Source of the DNA: Diphasiastrum complanatum
Taxonomy: Eukaryota; Streptophyta; Lycopodiopsida; Lycopodiales; Lycopodiaceae
Direction of reading: 5' to 3'
Length of the DNA stretch: 64,000 nucleotides
Assembly: GCA_029204225.1 (NCBI GenBank)
Contig: CM055103.1
Location: 27,082,293 to 27,146,292, forward strand
How positions within the stretch are numbered: the first letter of the stretch is position 1; every line of letters starts with the position of its first letter. The position numbers and the translations under genes were made by a program. The notes below the pieces were generated by a model. That model saw nothing but the letters and a program-made list of their open reading frames with translations. It ran no database searches and was not told where the DNA came from. Below, piece after piece: positions 12,301-22,454 of this stretch.

Positions 12301-15300
12301 AAGCTATATCTTTATCAGTTACCATGTATGGTGTTTCATTTAATGTACTCGTTCTTATTTAGACCTACTTGAAATGAAATGCTATATTACGTGAGAAATA
12401 GGCCTAAGAGCATCATGAACTATACTTAATGAAGTTTGGTCCTTCTAATGTGTAAAAGAACTTGGAACCAATGGTGAAAATGTAACTAGACACAAACCTC
12501 TACCTCACTCCATCTGTCACTTTATCAATCTCAAGCAAATGTACATAGATCAACAAGCAAACATGAGAGCTCTGCTACAAGTCTCCTCCCAACCATAGCT
12601 GCATAGGACCCAATATCCCCTTAGCCATCTCAAAATTAGTCACTATAACTAATATTTATGTTGCAATTTACAATTGTTTCCACGGGCCGGTGATTTAGCC
12701 ATTTACGATTTAATAATTATAACTTACAATTTACATTAGGCAAAGGGTACAAGTGACATCGTTGAAAAAGCATCAATGATTAATCCAATAGCAATAGTCA
12801 TGGCATCCCATACTGCCACAACCCACCTCACGCGGGAGGCATCACAGATTACAAAAGATCACTTAAGAGCTTTCATCAATTGAAGCCATAAACTATCAAA
12901 TGCTTCTTAGAAGTCACAACGGCAAGGTCACATGCCCTACATACTCCTTGTGTAGATGCTCCAACATGTCTAGTCTATGCATCCACTAACTAAACCCAAG
13001 TTACTACTTCATTCATAGCAAACCCAATTGATAGTGTTAAGCATCAATTAGAGCCACATTTGAGAGTACTACCTACTAGTTAGAGCCTAGTTCCCCTAGC
13101 TTCTCTAGACCTAAGGCTAGACACTAACTAAACCTTGCTAGTCAAGGACATAACACACCTCTCAAACGTTTATATCCTCAAATAGAAGGAAGGAAATTCT
13201 TTTTCCAGCTTTCAATATTCTCTCCAAAATCATCATCCAATGATTGACGTTTCCAACTAGTCAAATACTCCAAAGGTAATGTGATTTCTCAATTGCTTCT
13301 ACATCATGCTCGAGCACCTTTGCCTAAGGGTGGAAGCCCAAGGGTAAGGCCTCGACTCCTAGGAAGGCCAGAAGGTATCAGACCTTTGCCCTTCCCCTGC
13401 ACAATGTTGAGTGTGAGTTTTTTCTAAATGAATGCTAGTTTTTTGTTATAGAAACTTCTAGAAATATGAACCTAATAGCAAAATTTTCATGTGGACAGCC
13501 AATGCCTGATTGAAAATTACCATTTGGATGTTCAAGTGCTATGTGGCAGTCAGTAGTTGGCTATCCAAATGAGAATTTTTCCATAAGGTTTAGCACTAGG
13601 TGTCCCTTATGCCTGTCGCTTTTACAACATTGGGAGGCCTCCTTCAAAACCCATAATAAGCATAAAGGGCTTGCACCTAGTGCTTATGATTAATGTAAGA
13701 AACTCAATTAGTGGAGAACTAACTTTCCCACTCTATTTTGGCTATGAACATAGAGTGGATAGAGCATCACAATGACACACAACCACAAAAGTCTAAAAAA
13801 ATAGCTCAACGAATACCTAAACCAGTTCAAAGCGTTTATAGCACTTAGCAAGATGATGGTTATCATTTTTGTCACGCGATCAACCACCACGCAAACAACA
13901 TCAATTACTCTTGTTAACTCTTGGAAGACCAATGATAGAATCTATGCAAATGTTTCCTCTCATTGAGGATTTCCAATGGATTCAATAGCCCACTAGCTCT
14001 CAAATATTTCAATCTGACACTATAACAACCAAGAACGTAGTTCCCTAGTCTTCATCTTTGGCCCGAGAAATATCTTCTTACTAAATCATGAGTCAAGGTG
14101 CTTGGATAGCCTACTTGGAGAATCATGATAACTCATGTAATGATAGCTAATTCCACCTTTCTCTTGTGCACACAAATGTTTTCATCACAAAACTATAATA
14201 AATACCAAACACATTAATGATTCAATACTTATTCATGCTTTTCTTTGTCAAGGAATCATTGATTTCTTGCCATATTCAATCAAAGTATGCATCAATCCTA
14301 CATTGCCCTCTAGGAAGCAAATATACGTCAATGCATATTGTTCAGCATGAAAATTTATTCGCCTACGTATCCTACTAAGGCATCCACTACTTGATTAATG
14401 GAAAAATTGAATTGCATTCTTATGAACTCAATTTTCAAATATTGGCATCAAATGAAGTACAAAGTAGCAAATAGCATCCACAAAGCATTAACCAACTAAG
14501 AATATTTACTTAACGAAAGAAACAAAGGTTGCTAATAGCTTCGGTAGATCTCCCACTAAGATATCCAAAAATGGAACTCCACTACATTGTACAAAGAGCT
14601 CAAGACACCATAATCAATAAGAATCTTTGGTTTCTATTTATACTATAACTAGGACTCTTCAAAAAGTGGCCCCTTCAAGACCAATGAAATTGATTTTACT
14701 TCCAACTTAGGAAAGAGGCCCAAAAATATTAAAATGGACCAAAAATAGTTGCAAGGCATGTATATAGAGAAGTATGGGATTGTGTGTCAATAGCACTCCC
14801 ACCCCTCGAAAACATTACCCTGAAACTCTATCAAGGAACATTGATGCCTTCAAAAATGCCAAATGAAGGCATCATGATAAATGTCTTCTACAAGATGGCT
14901 ACAAATAGGGATATAACCAAGGCAGTTGTATGGCCCAAGAACACCACATCAAGGTATCAATAGCATTAACGAGACAATGAACTCATAAGACATATGTTGT
15001 CGTTGTTTCAATAGTAGTACGACTGCAAGTAGTACACCATATCACTCTAGGAAGCTCCAAGAACACCACACGAAAACATAAATGAGCACTTGATTCCAAC
15101 CAATAAAGATGGAGGAGCACCAACGTGAATGCTACAACATATAAGGACATCCCAAGCCATCGTAATATACAAATAGTGCCAAATGAAAGGGGATTGGTAT
15201 GAACATCAGCGCAACAACTTTGCAACGGAAATGGTGAACCATCATGAAGATGGTTGCTACTAGTATATCAAACATGAGCAGCAAAGAATGAATCCCAAAC

Positions 15301-18216
15301 TTTAGGAAGTAACCAAACATATCGAAAATGTGTACCAAGAACTAGAACAACTAAAGCCCAAGAACTAGCTTAAATGTATTTGATGGAAAAATATAGAACA
15401 CAAGTTGCCATATAGAACCGACAAGTAATAGATCTACAAATGTTTCACCAAGAGGCATGGTCATCTAGGACATGTGTAGCAGGATTGCCTTAAGGACAAA
15501 CAACTGCACGTCTACTTGCACACTAGTAGGCAATAGAACCCTAAGACGAACACAAACCTCTACAGTTGTTAAGGGATAAACCAGTGGTGGTTCGTAAGTG
15601 TTGCAACGTGACAGTAAGCTATGCACGTATCTTTTCCATGATTCATATGCACATCCAACCCAAGTAAAACAACCTCATCTGACCATCGGAATATAACATC
15701 AAATACCACCATGCTATAAAGCCAATCTAAGAGACCAAGCCTGCCACCTAAAGAGTATGCTAGAAGCCATATAAAAAATAAAGAACCCCCAATCATGTAG
15801 ATCCCAAGGCATCTGAAGGGACCTTGGATACAAGAAAGCATCTACTACAAAGGACTTTGAAGAGAGAGTCAAAGGGAACTAAACCTATATCATAAACTCT
15901 AACAACCATAAGTGAAGTAACCATGCCCACTTAAGGATAGACGATTTGGTTAACTTCTCGGTTCGTCCATGCATCTCAAGATAATCGATACCAATCATTG
16001 TCAACTGCATCTCCAACTTATCAAACATGACAATTCAAAAGCCACCAATCAAGTGTGAATCATATGGATGAAAGCAATCCATGAAGTTTGAATACATGTT
16101 AAATAAACAAATCAACTACAACACGTGCATCTACCTTTACATGAGTTGGAATAAAATAAGCTATTTTTGTGAGACTATCTACCACGACTAAGATAACAAC
16201 ATGTTGTTGTGACTGTGCAAAGTGTGTATTAAAATAGTTTGCCATCTCCCTTCTGGTACAAGTAATTTTTGTAACGGTCCAAGAACTTTGATCCTTTTAG
16301 CTTTGTTGACATGACACTTTGAACAATGTGTCACATATTGGTGAAGATCTCTTTCAATTTAGGCCACCAAAAGTTACATGGGATCAACTCATAGCTCCTA
16401 TCCACATCGAGATGATCAACACTAAATTTCTCCTACACAGTTACTCACAAGTTGGAATCAAATTTTGCCATTCATTCCCCAACCATTCTCAATGATATAG
16501 TTTGCTCTACTTCTTTCTCTCTTTTGCTTTATTGAAATTTGTGATCTTCGAACTTTGATTAAGACCTTATCTAGTGTGTGACTGAAATGTTGCGTAGAGC
16601 TAATGGGATCTTGATCCATTGACTAGAGGAGAGGAAGGAAATTCGCTTCCTCTGCTAGTATTATCCATGGCTATGAGTTATAATCTCTTGTAGTTGTATA
16701 ACTTCTTGTCTACCATGGAAAATGGAGATTCATCAATAAGATTCCCTTCCTCTCCAAATCTGGTTGTTGGTGGCACATTGACATTGTGATTGTGCATCAC
16801 TGCTTTCTCCTTCCTACTAACTATGAATCATTGCGAGCTACACTAGAATGTCATTGATTGTATGTTGGTGGTGTGGATATTTGTCACATGTACTTTGAAT
16901 CCCTTTGCCCAATGTATATTGTAAATTATAATTATTAAATTGTAAATGGCTAAGTCACCGACCTGTGGAGACAATTGTAAATTGCAATGTAAATATCAGT
17001 TATAGTGACTAATTCTGAGATGGCCAAGGGGATACTGGGTCCCATGAGAGTCTGCTAGATTGACCTCCTAAAAAGTAGGAAGGGTTGACCGATCAACGTG
17101 ACACGTGTCATATGCTCACTAGGACACTTGGTCCAGTGCATGAGTGAGTGCATGAGTGACACTTGTCGAACGGTCAACAGACGGGTCAACAGGACGTGCC
17201 ATATGCTCATTGGGACACTTGGTTCAATGTATGAGTGACACGTGTCAAATAGTCCACCTACTAGCTTGCCTATGTGTCAGGGTACTGCCAAGTGACAAGT
17301 GTCGACTGTGCATGGAGTTTGCCATGTGTCGACGTTAGGATGTGTCAGGGTTAAGGGATGCTTGAGGGCATATAGTGTGAGCCTTGTCAGGCATTCCCTA
17401 TCGGATTCCTATGCAGCTATGGTTTGGAGGAGACTTGCAGCAGAGCTCTCATGTTTGCTTGTTGATCTATGTACATGTGCTTGAGATTAATAAAGTGACG
17501 AATTTGTTGGACAATTTTGTGTATTTACTTAGCATTTTGTGAGCTTCTGTGCAACAATATTCATCCTCGCTTGTTCTTTGGTCTTAATTTTCATTGCCTG
17601 TGTGTCTCATCCGTACAAGTCATGATGAAATTGGGAGTGATGCATGTGCCTAATTTTGACGTGCTAGCTATGGCAAACTACATTCACCCTCCTCACATCT
17701 ATGGCTGGGTGGAAAGTAATTATCATGGCTTTATATTTTATTTTGCGAATATAAAAATGGCGATTCATGGCTCATTCTTGTGTAGGATTGTTATATTAAA
17801 TTCAAACTGCTAGGCCTGATACTTTGGGACTGTGGTGTGATTTGCAGGTTCTCTGAACTCATTCAAGTGGAAAGGAAGTGCACTCACTCAACGCAAATGG
17901 TGACGTATGAACAAGAAAGCCATATGCAGATGCTCCTTTGTGATGGGATTTTGCAAAGTAAGAGAATGTCAACTTTTGTTGGACGTGTTGCTAGATTCCA
18001 ACAATTTTTACTATTGTTATGAATGGAGTGTAATGAAAATGCCTGAATACACTTTTTTACAGAAAATCGCGATTTCTTAAAACTCATCAATTTGTGAAAA
18101 TTGTTGATAGGTTCGTTAATCTCTTGTTCACCAACCATAAATTTGTGGCTATCTATAGTTTACTTGTTTATGTGTGTGTGTGTTGTGTGTGCGCGCGCGC
18201 GCGCGAGCGTGTGTGG

Positions 18217-18247
<31 letters not shown>

Positions 18248-19616
18248 CACTTGAGGAAAATTGACACGCACTCTCAATACACCGCGCAATGCTTTTGTAT
18301 GACCTGACAATGGACTATGATCTGATTATGCCTATGTGTCTATACAGGAAAGACAGAATATTAATACATGAAGTTCGAGCAAAACAGCGTTCCAGCAAGA
18401 GGGCATGATCACAAAAAACAAGTTCCTTACAAGAGAGGTCACTAGTCTAAATTACTTGAAATAACCCCAGGAAAAATGGCTCCAGACCTCAACATGAAAG
18501 GATTTCCAAATGGCAATAGCACCACATCCGAACCTATTTCTTTCTTATGGTATTTAAGGAGTAACGAAGGTTAGGAACAAACCCAACCAATATGCCATGC
18601 AGATTTCCTTCAGTGCCACAGTTGGTGATGTATCCCCAGTATTCATCCTTCTCCAAATCCCACAATCGAGCAAACCAATCTAGTACACCGACTTCAAACT
18701 GTCTTGAATGCACTCCATAATTGCTCTCTATGAAGGGATCACCCAAATTGTTGATTGAGAAATGCTGCAATTGAGCCAATGCTCCATAGTCAAAGTCTAA
18801 GTTGTAAGGATAGCCTGTAATGAGGACAGAGCGAGTGGTCATATACGACTTAGTATCCCAAGGAAAAACCCATGCAACAATTTTTTTTAAGCTCAAAAAA
18901 GGAATCGCTAAGTTTATCTAATCAACAATCACCAGACCATCACAAGTACAAACTATTTATGCGAGTGATGATAAAGGTTTGCCTATGAAGGTGGCAACAC
19001 CTAAAACCAATCCACATCTGTAGATTTATTAGGTTCCAGTTTACTGACAAAATTTTTTTACAAAAATGCGCATTCGTTATTGTTAGTTATGAAGTCCAAA
19101 ACTCTGAAGCACGTAAGGATTTCAAAGCAAAAACAAACATGCTGAGGATGATACTGATTAGTAAACTGCTGCCAACTATAGTGCTAAGAAACTGTAACAG
19201 ACATGCCGATTCTCGTATGCAAGAAAGTCCAAGTACTGACCTAGGTGAAACTTAGTTTTCTCGATTAGTGTCTTCCTGTACCGGGACAAAACAGCGGCCA
19301 TAAAGGCATCTTTCTCCCCAGTCACTTCGTCGTCAACTTCAGGTTCAGTAATCGAGAGGCAGGTGTCATGGATGTTTCTTCCTAGAATCATCTTTCCCTT
19401 GTCATCTTCAGCAGCACATTCCTCAACCAACTGACCATTTTCGTCGTCTTGGTAAACTTCCAAAATCTGTGCAACTTCATTAGCTATAATATTCAAGGGG
19501 ATCTCATCGGGAAGAGGCTCTGCAGGTGTGTCTGCCGTTTTCATCGTCTGGATCACGTGAGCAAAATCTGGAGCAGGAGAGGCCGCTAGAGACGGTTGCT
19601 CTAATCCCCCTGCCAT
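8744..19616 (-). CDS. SDC: Serine decarboxylase (PLP-dependent group II decarboxylase), five coding exons
   Basis: Predicted 512-aa protein from exons 19616-19241, 18814-18583, 10173-9980, 9708-9572 and 9343-8744; every junction is GT/AG and phases agree. The family converts L-serine to ethanolamine with pyridoxal phosphate, feeding choline and phosphatidylethanolamine synthesis in plants; older annotations call it histidine decarboxylase-like. Visible signatures are the [10 protein letters not shown] start of the catalytic domain, the GTEGNLHG cofactor loop, IHCDGALFG (His298, Asp300) and SVSVSGHKF with the likely PLP lysine Lys332. The protein is about 30 residues longer than the Arabidopsis enzyme (about 482 aa, from memory), with a variable acidic N-terminus and a tail ending [18 protein letters not shown]. 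The start is supported by an in-frame TGA at 19641-19643. No break was found. Intron 2 is unusually large (8409 bp) and carries mobile-element debris. Identity is strong; substrate is inferred from the family. Confidence 0.93.
9572..9708 (-). CDS. SDC: SDC coding exon 4
   Basis: Acceptor TTTTCAG|GA. The exon encodes [17 protein letters not shown] and then [19 protein letters not shown], which includes the aspartate that contacts the PLP ring nitrogen in this fold. Donor AAA|GTAAGG. Intron 3 is 271 bp. Confidence 0.92.
9980..10173 (-). CDS. SDC: SDC coding exon 3
   Basis: The acceptor is GTGAGCAG|GAGG, with a poor pyrimidine tract in front. The exon encodes [20 protein letters not shown] through PAIINVNIG. 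The donor is ATAG|GTTAGT. The protein sequence continues without gap or repeat from exon 2, which confirms that the long intron lies within the gene. Confidence 0.92.
10724..10786. repeat. Pair of GC-rich hairpins in SDC intron 2
   Basis: Two short perfect inverted repeats sit close together. The first has an 8-bp stem GCATTCCG/CGGAATGC at 10724-10744 with a 5-base loop. The second has a 6-bp stem CCAGCG/CGCTGG at 10765-10786. Related CpG-rich words (ACGAGTTCCG, CCGGAATGC) occur at about 10287-10330, so both may be ends of one small decayed element of about 500 bp. Confidence 0.45.
12525..12760 (+). repeat. Left arm of a long inverted repeat in SDC intron 2
   Basis: This segment is the reverse complement of two blocks at 16895-17045 and about 17400-17490, with high identity by eye. 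Shared words include GAGAGCTCTGCT, CCATAGCTGCATAGGA, CCATCTCA, AATTAGTCACTATAACT and CACGG/CAGG-TCGGTGA. The arm lies about 4.1 kb from its partner. Confidence 0.75.
13700..13935 (-). pseudogene. Possible Gypsy integrase scrap
   Basis: Minus-strand frames give [12 protein letters not shown], the pattern at the start of the Gypsy integrase core (xVVVDRxTKM), then [12 protein letters not shown] and, in another frame, FFxTFVVV. Only a short, frame-broken stretch is recognisable. It lies in the large SDC intron on the same strand as the clearer remnant at 16.1-16.4 kb. Confidence 0.45.
16140..16420 (-). pseudogene. Gypsy integrase remnant
   Basis: The minus strand encodes a decayed integrase zinc-binding region ([13 protein letters not shown], then the C..C half) followed by a [14 protein letters not shown] linker. 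A core start ([17 protein letters not shown]) reads across frameshifts and stops. This order is typical of Ty3/Gypsy integrase. No RT or LTR linked to it was recognised. Confidence 0.7.
16895..17485 (-). repeat. Right arm of the long inverted repeat in SDC intron 2
   Basis: This is the inverted partner of 12525-12760, with an extra block of about 350 bp (17045-17395) that the left arm lacks. The extra block carries its own tandem repeat. The two arms may be LTR copies of one Gypsy family in opposite orientations, but no clean TG..CA ends were found. Confidence 0.7.
17099..17260. repeat. Tandem repeat with CACGTG palindromes
   Basis: Two to three imperfect units of about 95 bp share CATATGCTCA-T/C-GGACACTTGG and GTGACAC. 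The perfect palindrome TGACACGTGTCA occurs at 17099-17110 and 17236-17247, each with a G-box core. They lie within the extra block of the inverted-repeat arm. Confidence 0.6.
18166..18248. repeat. Compound microsatellite (TG)n(CG)n(GA)n
   Basis: TG repeats pass into an alternating GC run at about 18191-18205, then TG again, then (GA)n to about 18247. It lies 335 bp 3' of exon 2 in the plus direction, inside intron 2 near its 5' splice site. Confidence 0.85.
18583..18814 (-). CDS. SDC: SDC coding exon 2
   Basis: Acceptor CATTACAG|GC. The exon encodes [19 protein letters not shown], the [13 protein letters not shown] substrate-site region and [18 protein letters not shown]. The donor is TTGG|GTTTGT, a GT donor weaker than consensus. 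It ends in phase 2, matching the single-base start of exon 3 across the 8.4-kb intron. Confidence 0.92.
19241..19616 (-). CDS. SDC: SDC coding exon 1
   Basis: Encodes residues 1-125 plus one base. The first 75 or so residues are low-complexity and acidic. The conserved part begins at [15 protein letters not shown], followed by [15 protein letters not shown]. The donor reads CCTAG|GTCAGT. Intron 1 is 426 bp (18815-19240). Confidence 0.92.
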
Positions 19617-19740
19617 TCTGTAAAGCAGCTCTAAGGTAGATCAGTCAGTGGAACAGATCAAGCAGTTCTCAACCGCAAGGAAGCAGCACAATGAGTTGAA
19701 GCCTAACACGGCCACGAAGACGATTCAAATCCTTGTATAA

Positions 19741-19853
19741 TGACAGATGAAATGCTCCTGTTATATATTGACAGACAGAATGATTTTGTTATATAATGAA
19801 AATAGAAAGCGTATGTTATGTAGCGACAGACGGAATGCTTCTGTTATATAATG
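19741..19853 (-). promoter_or_regulatory. Repeated TATA-containing upstream element of SDC
   Basis: Three degenerate copies of a unit of about 28 bp occur at about 19741-19769, 19770-19797 and 19823-19853. Each has a GACAGA..GAATG half and a TTATATA half. On the gene strand each gives a TATATAACA-type word, 125-240 bp before the ATG, where a core promoter is expected. Which copy, if any, sets the start site cannot be told from sequence. Confidence 0.45.
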
Positions 19854-19856
19854 GCG

Positions 19857-19862
19857 CACGTG
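19857..19862. promoter_or_regulatory. G-box CACGTG upstream of SDC
   Basis: A perfect palindromic CACGTG lies about 240 bp before the start codon, next to the repeated TATA block. G-boxes bind bZIP and bHLH factors in plants; its use here is inference from position only. Confidence 0.35.
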
Positions 19863-20097
19863 GACGCAAATCTCAAAGTCGAAGGCGAGGAATAGCTTTG
19901 ACGAATTTAATCCAAATGCTTGGGGTCTCTTACGATTACTGAGCAGGACACACAAAAAGCGTGATTGAAGAATCCACAAGCGGTGAATGCCTGAAAACAA
20001 CGAAACCAAATATGGAAAACTGTAAGGAAAGCAAGATTCAGCCAGATATTGAAACTAGGGCGAAAAGTGGGATGATCAGGAGCCTGGAGTGGGAACG

Positions 20098-20330
20098 AAG
20101 CACATTAAAGAAATTCTCACAAAAAGCAATGTTGGGAAGAATCTTCCTTCAACAAAGCACTTTAATAAATCAAACGAGAAATGTTCAGAATAATATATAA
20201 TATTGATTTTAAGGAAGCACTTCAATACTTTAAACAAGAAATGTTCATGATTATTATATCATTTTGATTGAATCAACGAAGCACTCCGATACATTTAACA
20301 AGAATTGTTCACAGTTAGTATCATATGCGA
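20098..20330. repeat. Approximately 60-bp tandem repeat, 3-4 diverged units
   Basis: Units begin with GAAGCAC at about 20098, 20154, 20213 and 20278. The last three share AAC-A/G-AGAA-TGTTCA and an AT-rich tail. Spacing is 56-65 bp. A fifth weak copy may start near 20340. Confidence 0.65.
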
Positions 20331-20352
20331 TGCCGATTTGCTTGGAAACACT

Positions 20353-20580
20353 TCAAAACTCAAGATCAAAATCTTCAAAAGATGCAGTTTCGACGATCCG
20401 GTGATGAGGAGAGAAACCATAGCCTGTCCTTCTCGATACGTCTTTGGGCAGACGACGGTACGTATATCCCGGGAATACGCTCATACCGGCAGAATACACC
20501 GTAGCCGAGCCGTATGTGTACACTGGTACTATACCTGCAGGCACTTTCAAGGCCTGCCCGAACTTTGAGGCTACTCTTTG
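20353..20580 (-). other. CpG-rich open frame of unknown identity, candidate terminal exon
   Basis: On the minus strand a frame of about 73 codons stays open from a TAG near 20590 to a TGA at 20353-20355. It encodes a tyrosine- and glycine-rich stretch (IVPVYTYGSATVYSAGM, then FPGYTYRRLPKDVSRRTGYG) ending ETASFEDFDLEF. I do not recognise the family. About 15 CpG dinucleotides fall in 190 bp, far more than in the surrounding AT-rich DNA. That suggests a segment spared from methylation-driven decay or recently arrived. An AG just before the frame could be a splice acceptor. It lies about 740 bp upstream of SDC on the same strand. It could equally be part of an LTR. Confidence 0.3.
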
Positions 20581-20659
20581 TGTCTAGTTTTAAAGGACCC
20601 ACAATTGTCAGCATGACATTGAGGTTACTGAGTCAACACGTATAACATGAACATGTGGG

Positions 20660-20870
20660 ACTTTGGATTCTAATCTATAGCCGACACGACACGACATATG
20701 TCATAGCCATATGATCTCTTAGTTGCAATGTGAATATTTGTAGGCAGACACGTGGTTGATAGGAATCTAGATTCGAGTCTATAGCTGACACGACAAATGT
20801 CCAAGCCACATGACTTGTCTTGTTAACTATAAACTCGAATCCAAATTCCCATCATCCACTTTTCTGCTTA
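20660..20870. repeat. Approximately 103-bp tandem duplication
   Basis: Two diverged copies share the order GATTC-TAATC/GAGTC-TATAGC-GACACGACA-ATGTC-AGCC-CATATGA/CATGAC. Starts are at about 20665 and 20768. Confidence 0.6.
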
Positions 20871-21199
20871 TGGATCTTCATAACAAGGTTTGCATGCACG
20901 AGCAGTCGAGGCCATGTGTTATGTGGAGTGATGTCGTAACACCTTCACATATTGGGACAACATGCACACCCATGTGATACTTGGTTGGATGTATCAACTA
21001 TCCAAAATAAAAGAGGAGAGAGAAGCAATTTGAATGAATAAGTATGCATCTTGATTGCGTGAAGTATTTGCTACATGGTAAACGATTCCAAAGTAAGTTC
21101 ACGGAGTCATGCCCCTCTTCCTATCGAGGAATCAAAGTTGGCCCTTGCACAAAGTGCATGTGGCCAGCACAAGACTGATCCACGTACTACGCCCCCGCA

Positions 21200-21218
21200 C
21201 CCCCCCCCCCCCCCCCCC
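21200..21218. repeat. Poly-C tract of 19 bases
   Basis: An uninterrupted C run follows a CCCCCGCA lead. Its length should be treated with caution because long homopolymers are prone to assembly error. Confidence 0.9.
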
Positions 21219-21339
21219 TCTTTTTCAAAAAATCCAATGACCAATCCCAAGGACTGCTCAATAAAAGCCCATAACATTACTCAATGTAAAGACAACCTCT
21301 TACATAATAGCAAATCTAAAAATAAAAAATGGGCATTTT

Positions 21340-22450
21340 AGTGGACGAACCACAAGCCGCTATGGACTGCTCAAAATCCAAGGATGGAAGAGGCTTGGTG
21401 GTAGAAGCCATCTATCTTCACCATCTCCCATCCACCCTTTCATTGAGAGGGGCCTCGTGACTTAATGACAACTATAATGCTTCCATTTTAATGTTCATTT
21501 TTAAGTGCATTGAATATTGCAAAGATTGAAGCTCCTTCGTGATTTTAGAGGCTGTAGATTTTGTATCTTTATTTTCCAGAAAAATTTGCGAATTCCATGA
21601 AATGTTTTTTCAAAAACTTTTAAGCATTATACTATAAGAACAAATGTTAGCCACATTATGATTTTAAGCATCATGCCATCATACTATGACTCATTAAAGT
21701 CCGTAGAGATTTTCACTGTACTCCAATATCTTTGGGACTTTTTGTGGGCCATAAAGGGTTTTTTAATGTGCTTTCCATCGTGCTCAACAAACAAACATCC
21801 ATTGGTGAGGCATTAACCATATGAATGATATAAATTGTGAGACATTAACCATATGAATGATATATCACAACAAGCTTAGGCATTCGAATCATTGAACATG
21901 GTGATCAAACATCATGAGAAGCTTTGCCTTAGGGCAAGGCATTCAAATTATTTAAAAAAAAAATACAAAATAAAAATTCTATTTTGGAAGAATCGAAATG
22001 AAAAATTTTAAAACTCGTTTTCATGTTTGAACTCATCTATGGAGTGACACAAAGGTTGCATTTTAGAAGAATTAAAATAAATAAATAGTCATTTTAATGC
22101 TCGGACTCACCTAGGAGTGACACCACAACTTTTAGCAAATCATCACAATATCTTATTGCTATTGTCGGAAAACAAAAAAAAAAAAAAAACAAAAGCAAAT
22201 ATAACATATATAACCTAACATATGCAAATAGATACTCTCCATGATTTTAGAGCATGGATCACCTCCAAAAGCTCTTTCACTAGGCAAGATATTTCAGTTG
22301 CACATCGGATAATTTTTTACTTTGGGCAACGAGCCGGCCCTCTTGCAAAAAAAACAGCTCCAATAGTCGTATCACTCGCGTTAGTGGATTATTTGGATTT
22401 GTTATTTTCAAAATAGGAGCCGAGACGATTAGAAGTTTGAGTGTACAAAA
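21340..22450. other. Unassigned AT-rich stretch
   Basis: No gene or RNA was recognised. A short direct duplication of ACATTAACCATATGAATGAT occurs near 21809-21860, and a 16-base A run lies near 22174-22189. Confidence 0.4.
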
Positions 22451-22454
22451 CTCT

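Larger units (their letters stand above)
10174..18582 (-). other. SDC intron 2, 8409 bp, enlarged by repeats
   Basis: The intron makes up about three quarters of the gene. It contains two Gypsy integrase remnants, both arms of a long inverted repeat, a pair of GC-rich hairpins near exon 3 and a compound microsatellite near exon 2. The rest (for example 10800-12500 and 14000-16100) is AT-rich sequence in which I recognise no further gene. Both splice sites are present and phases match, so the transcript can in principle be spliced. Confidence 0.85.
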
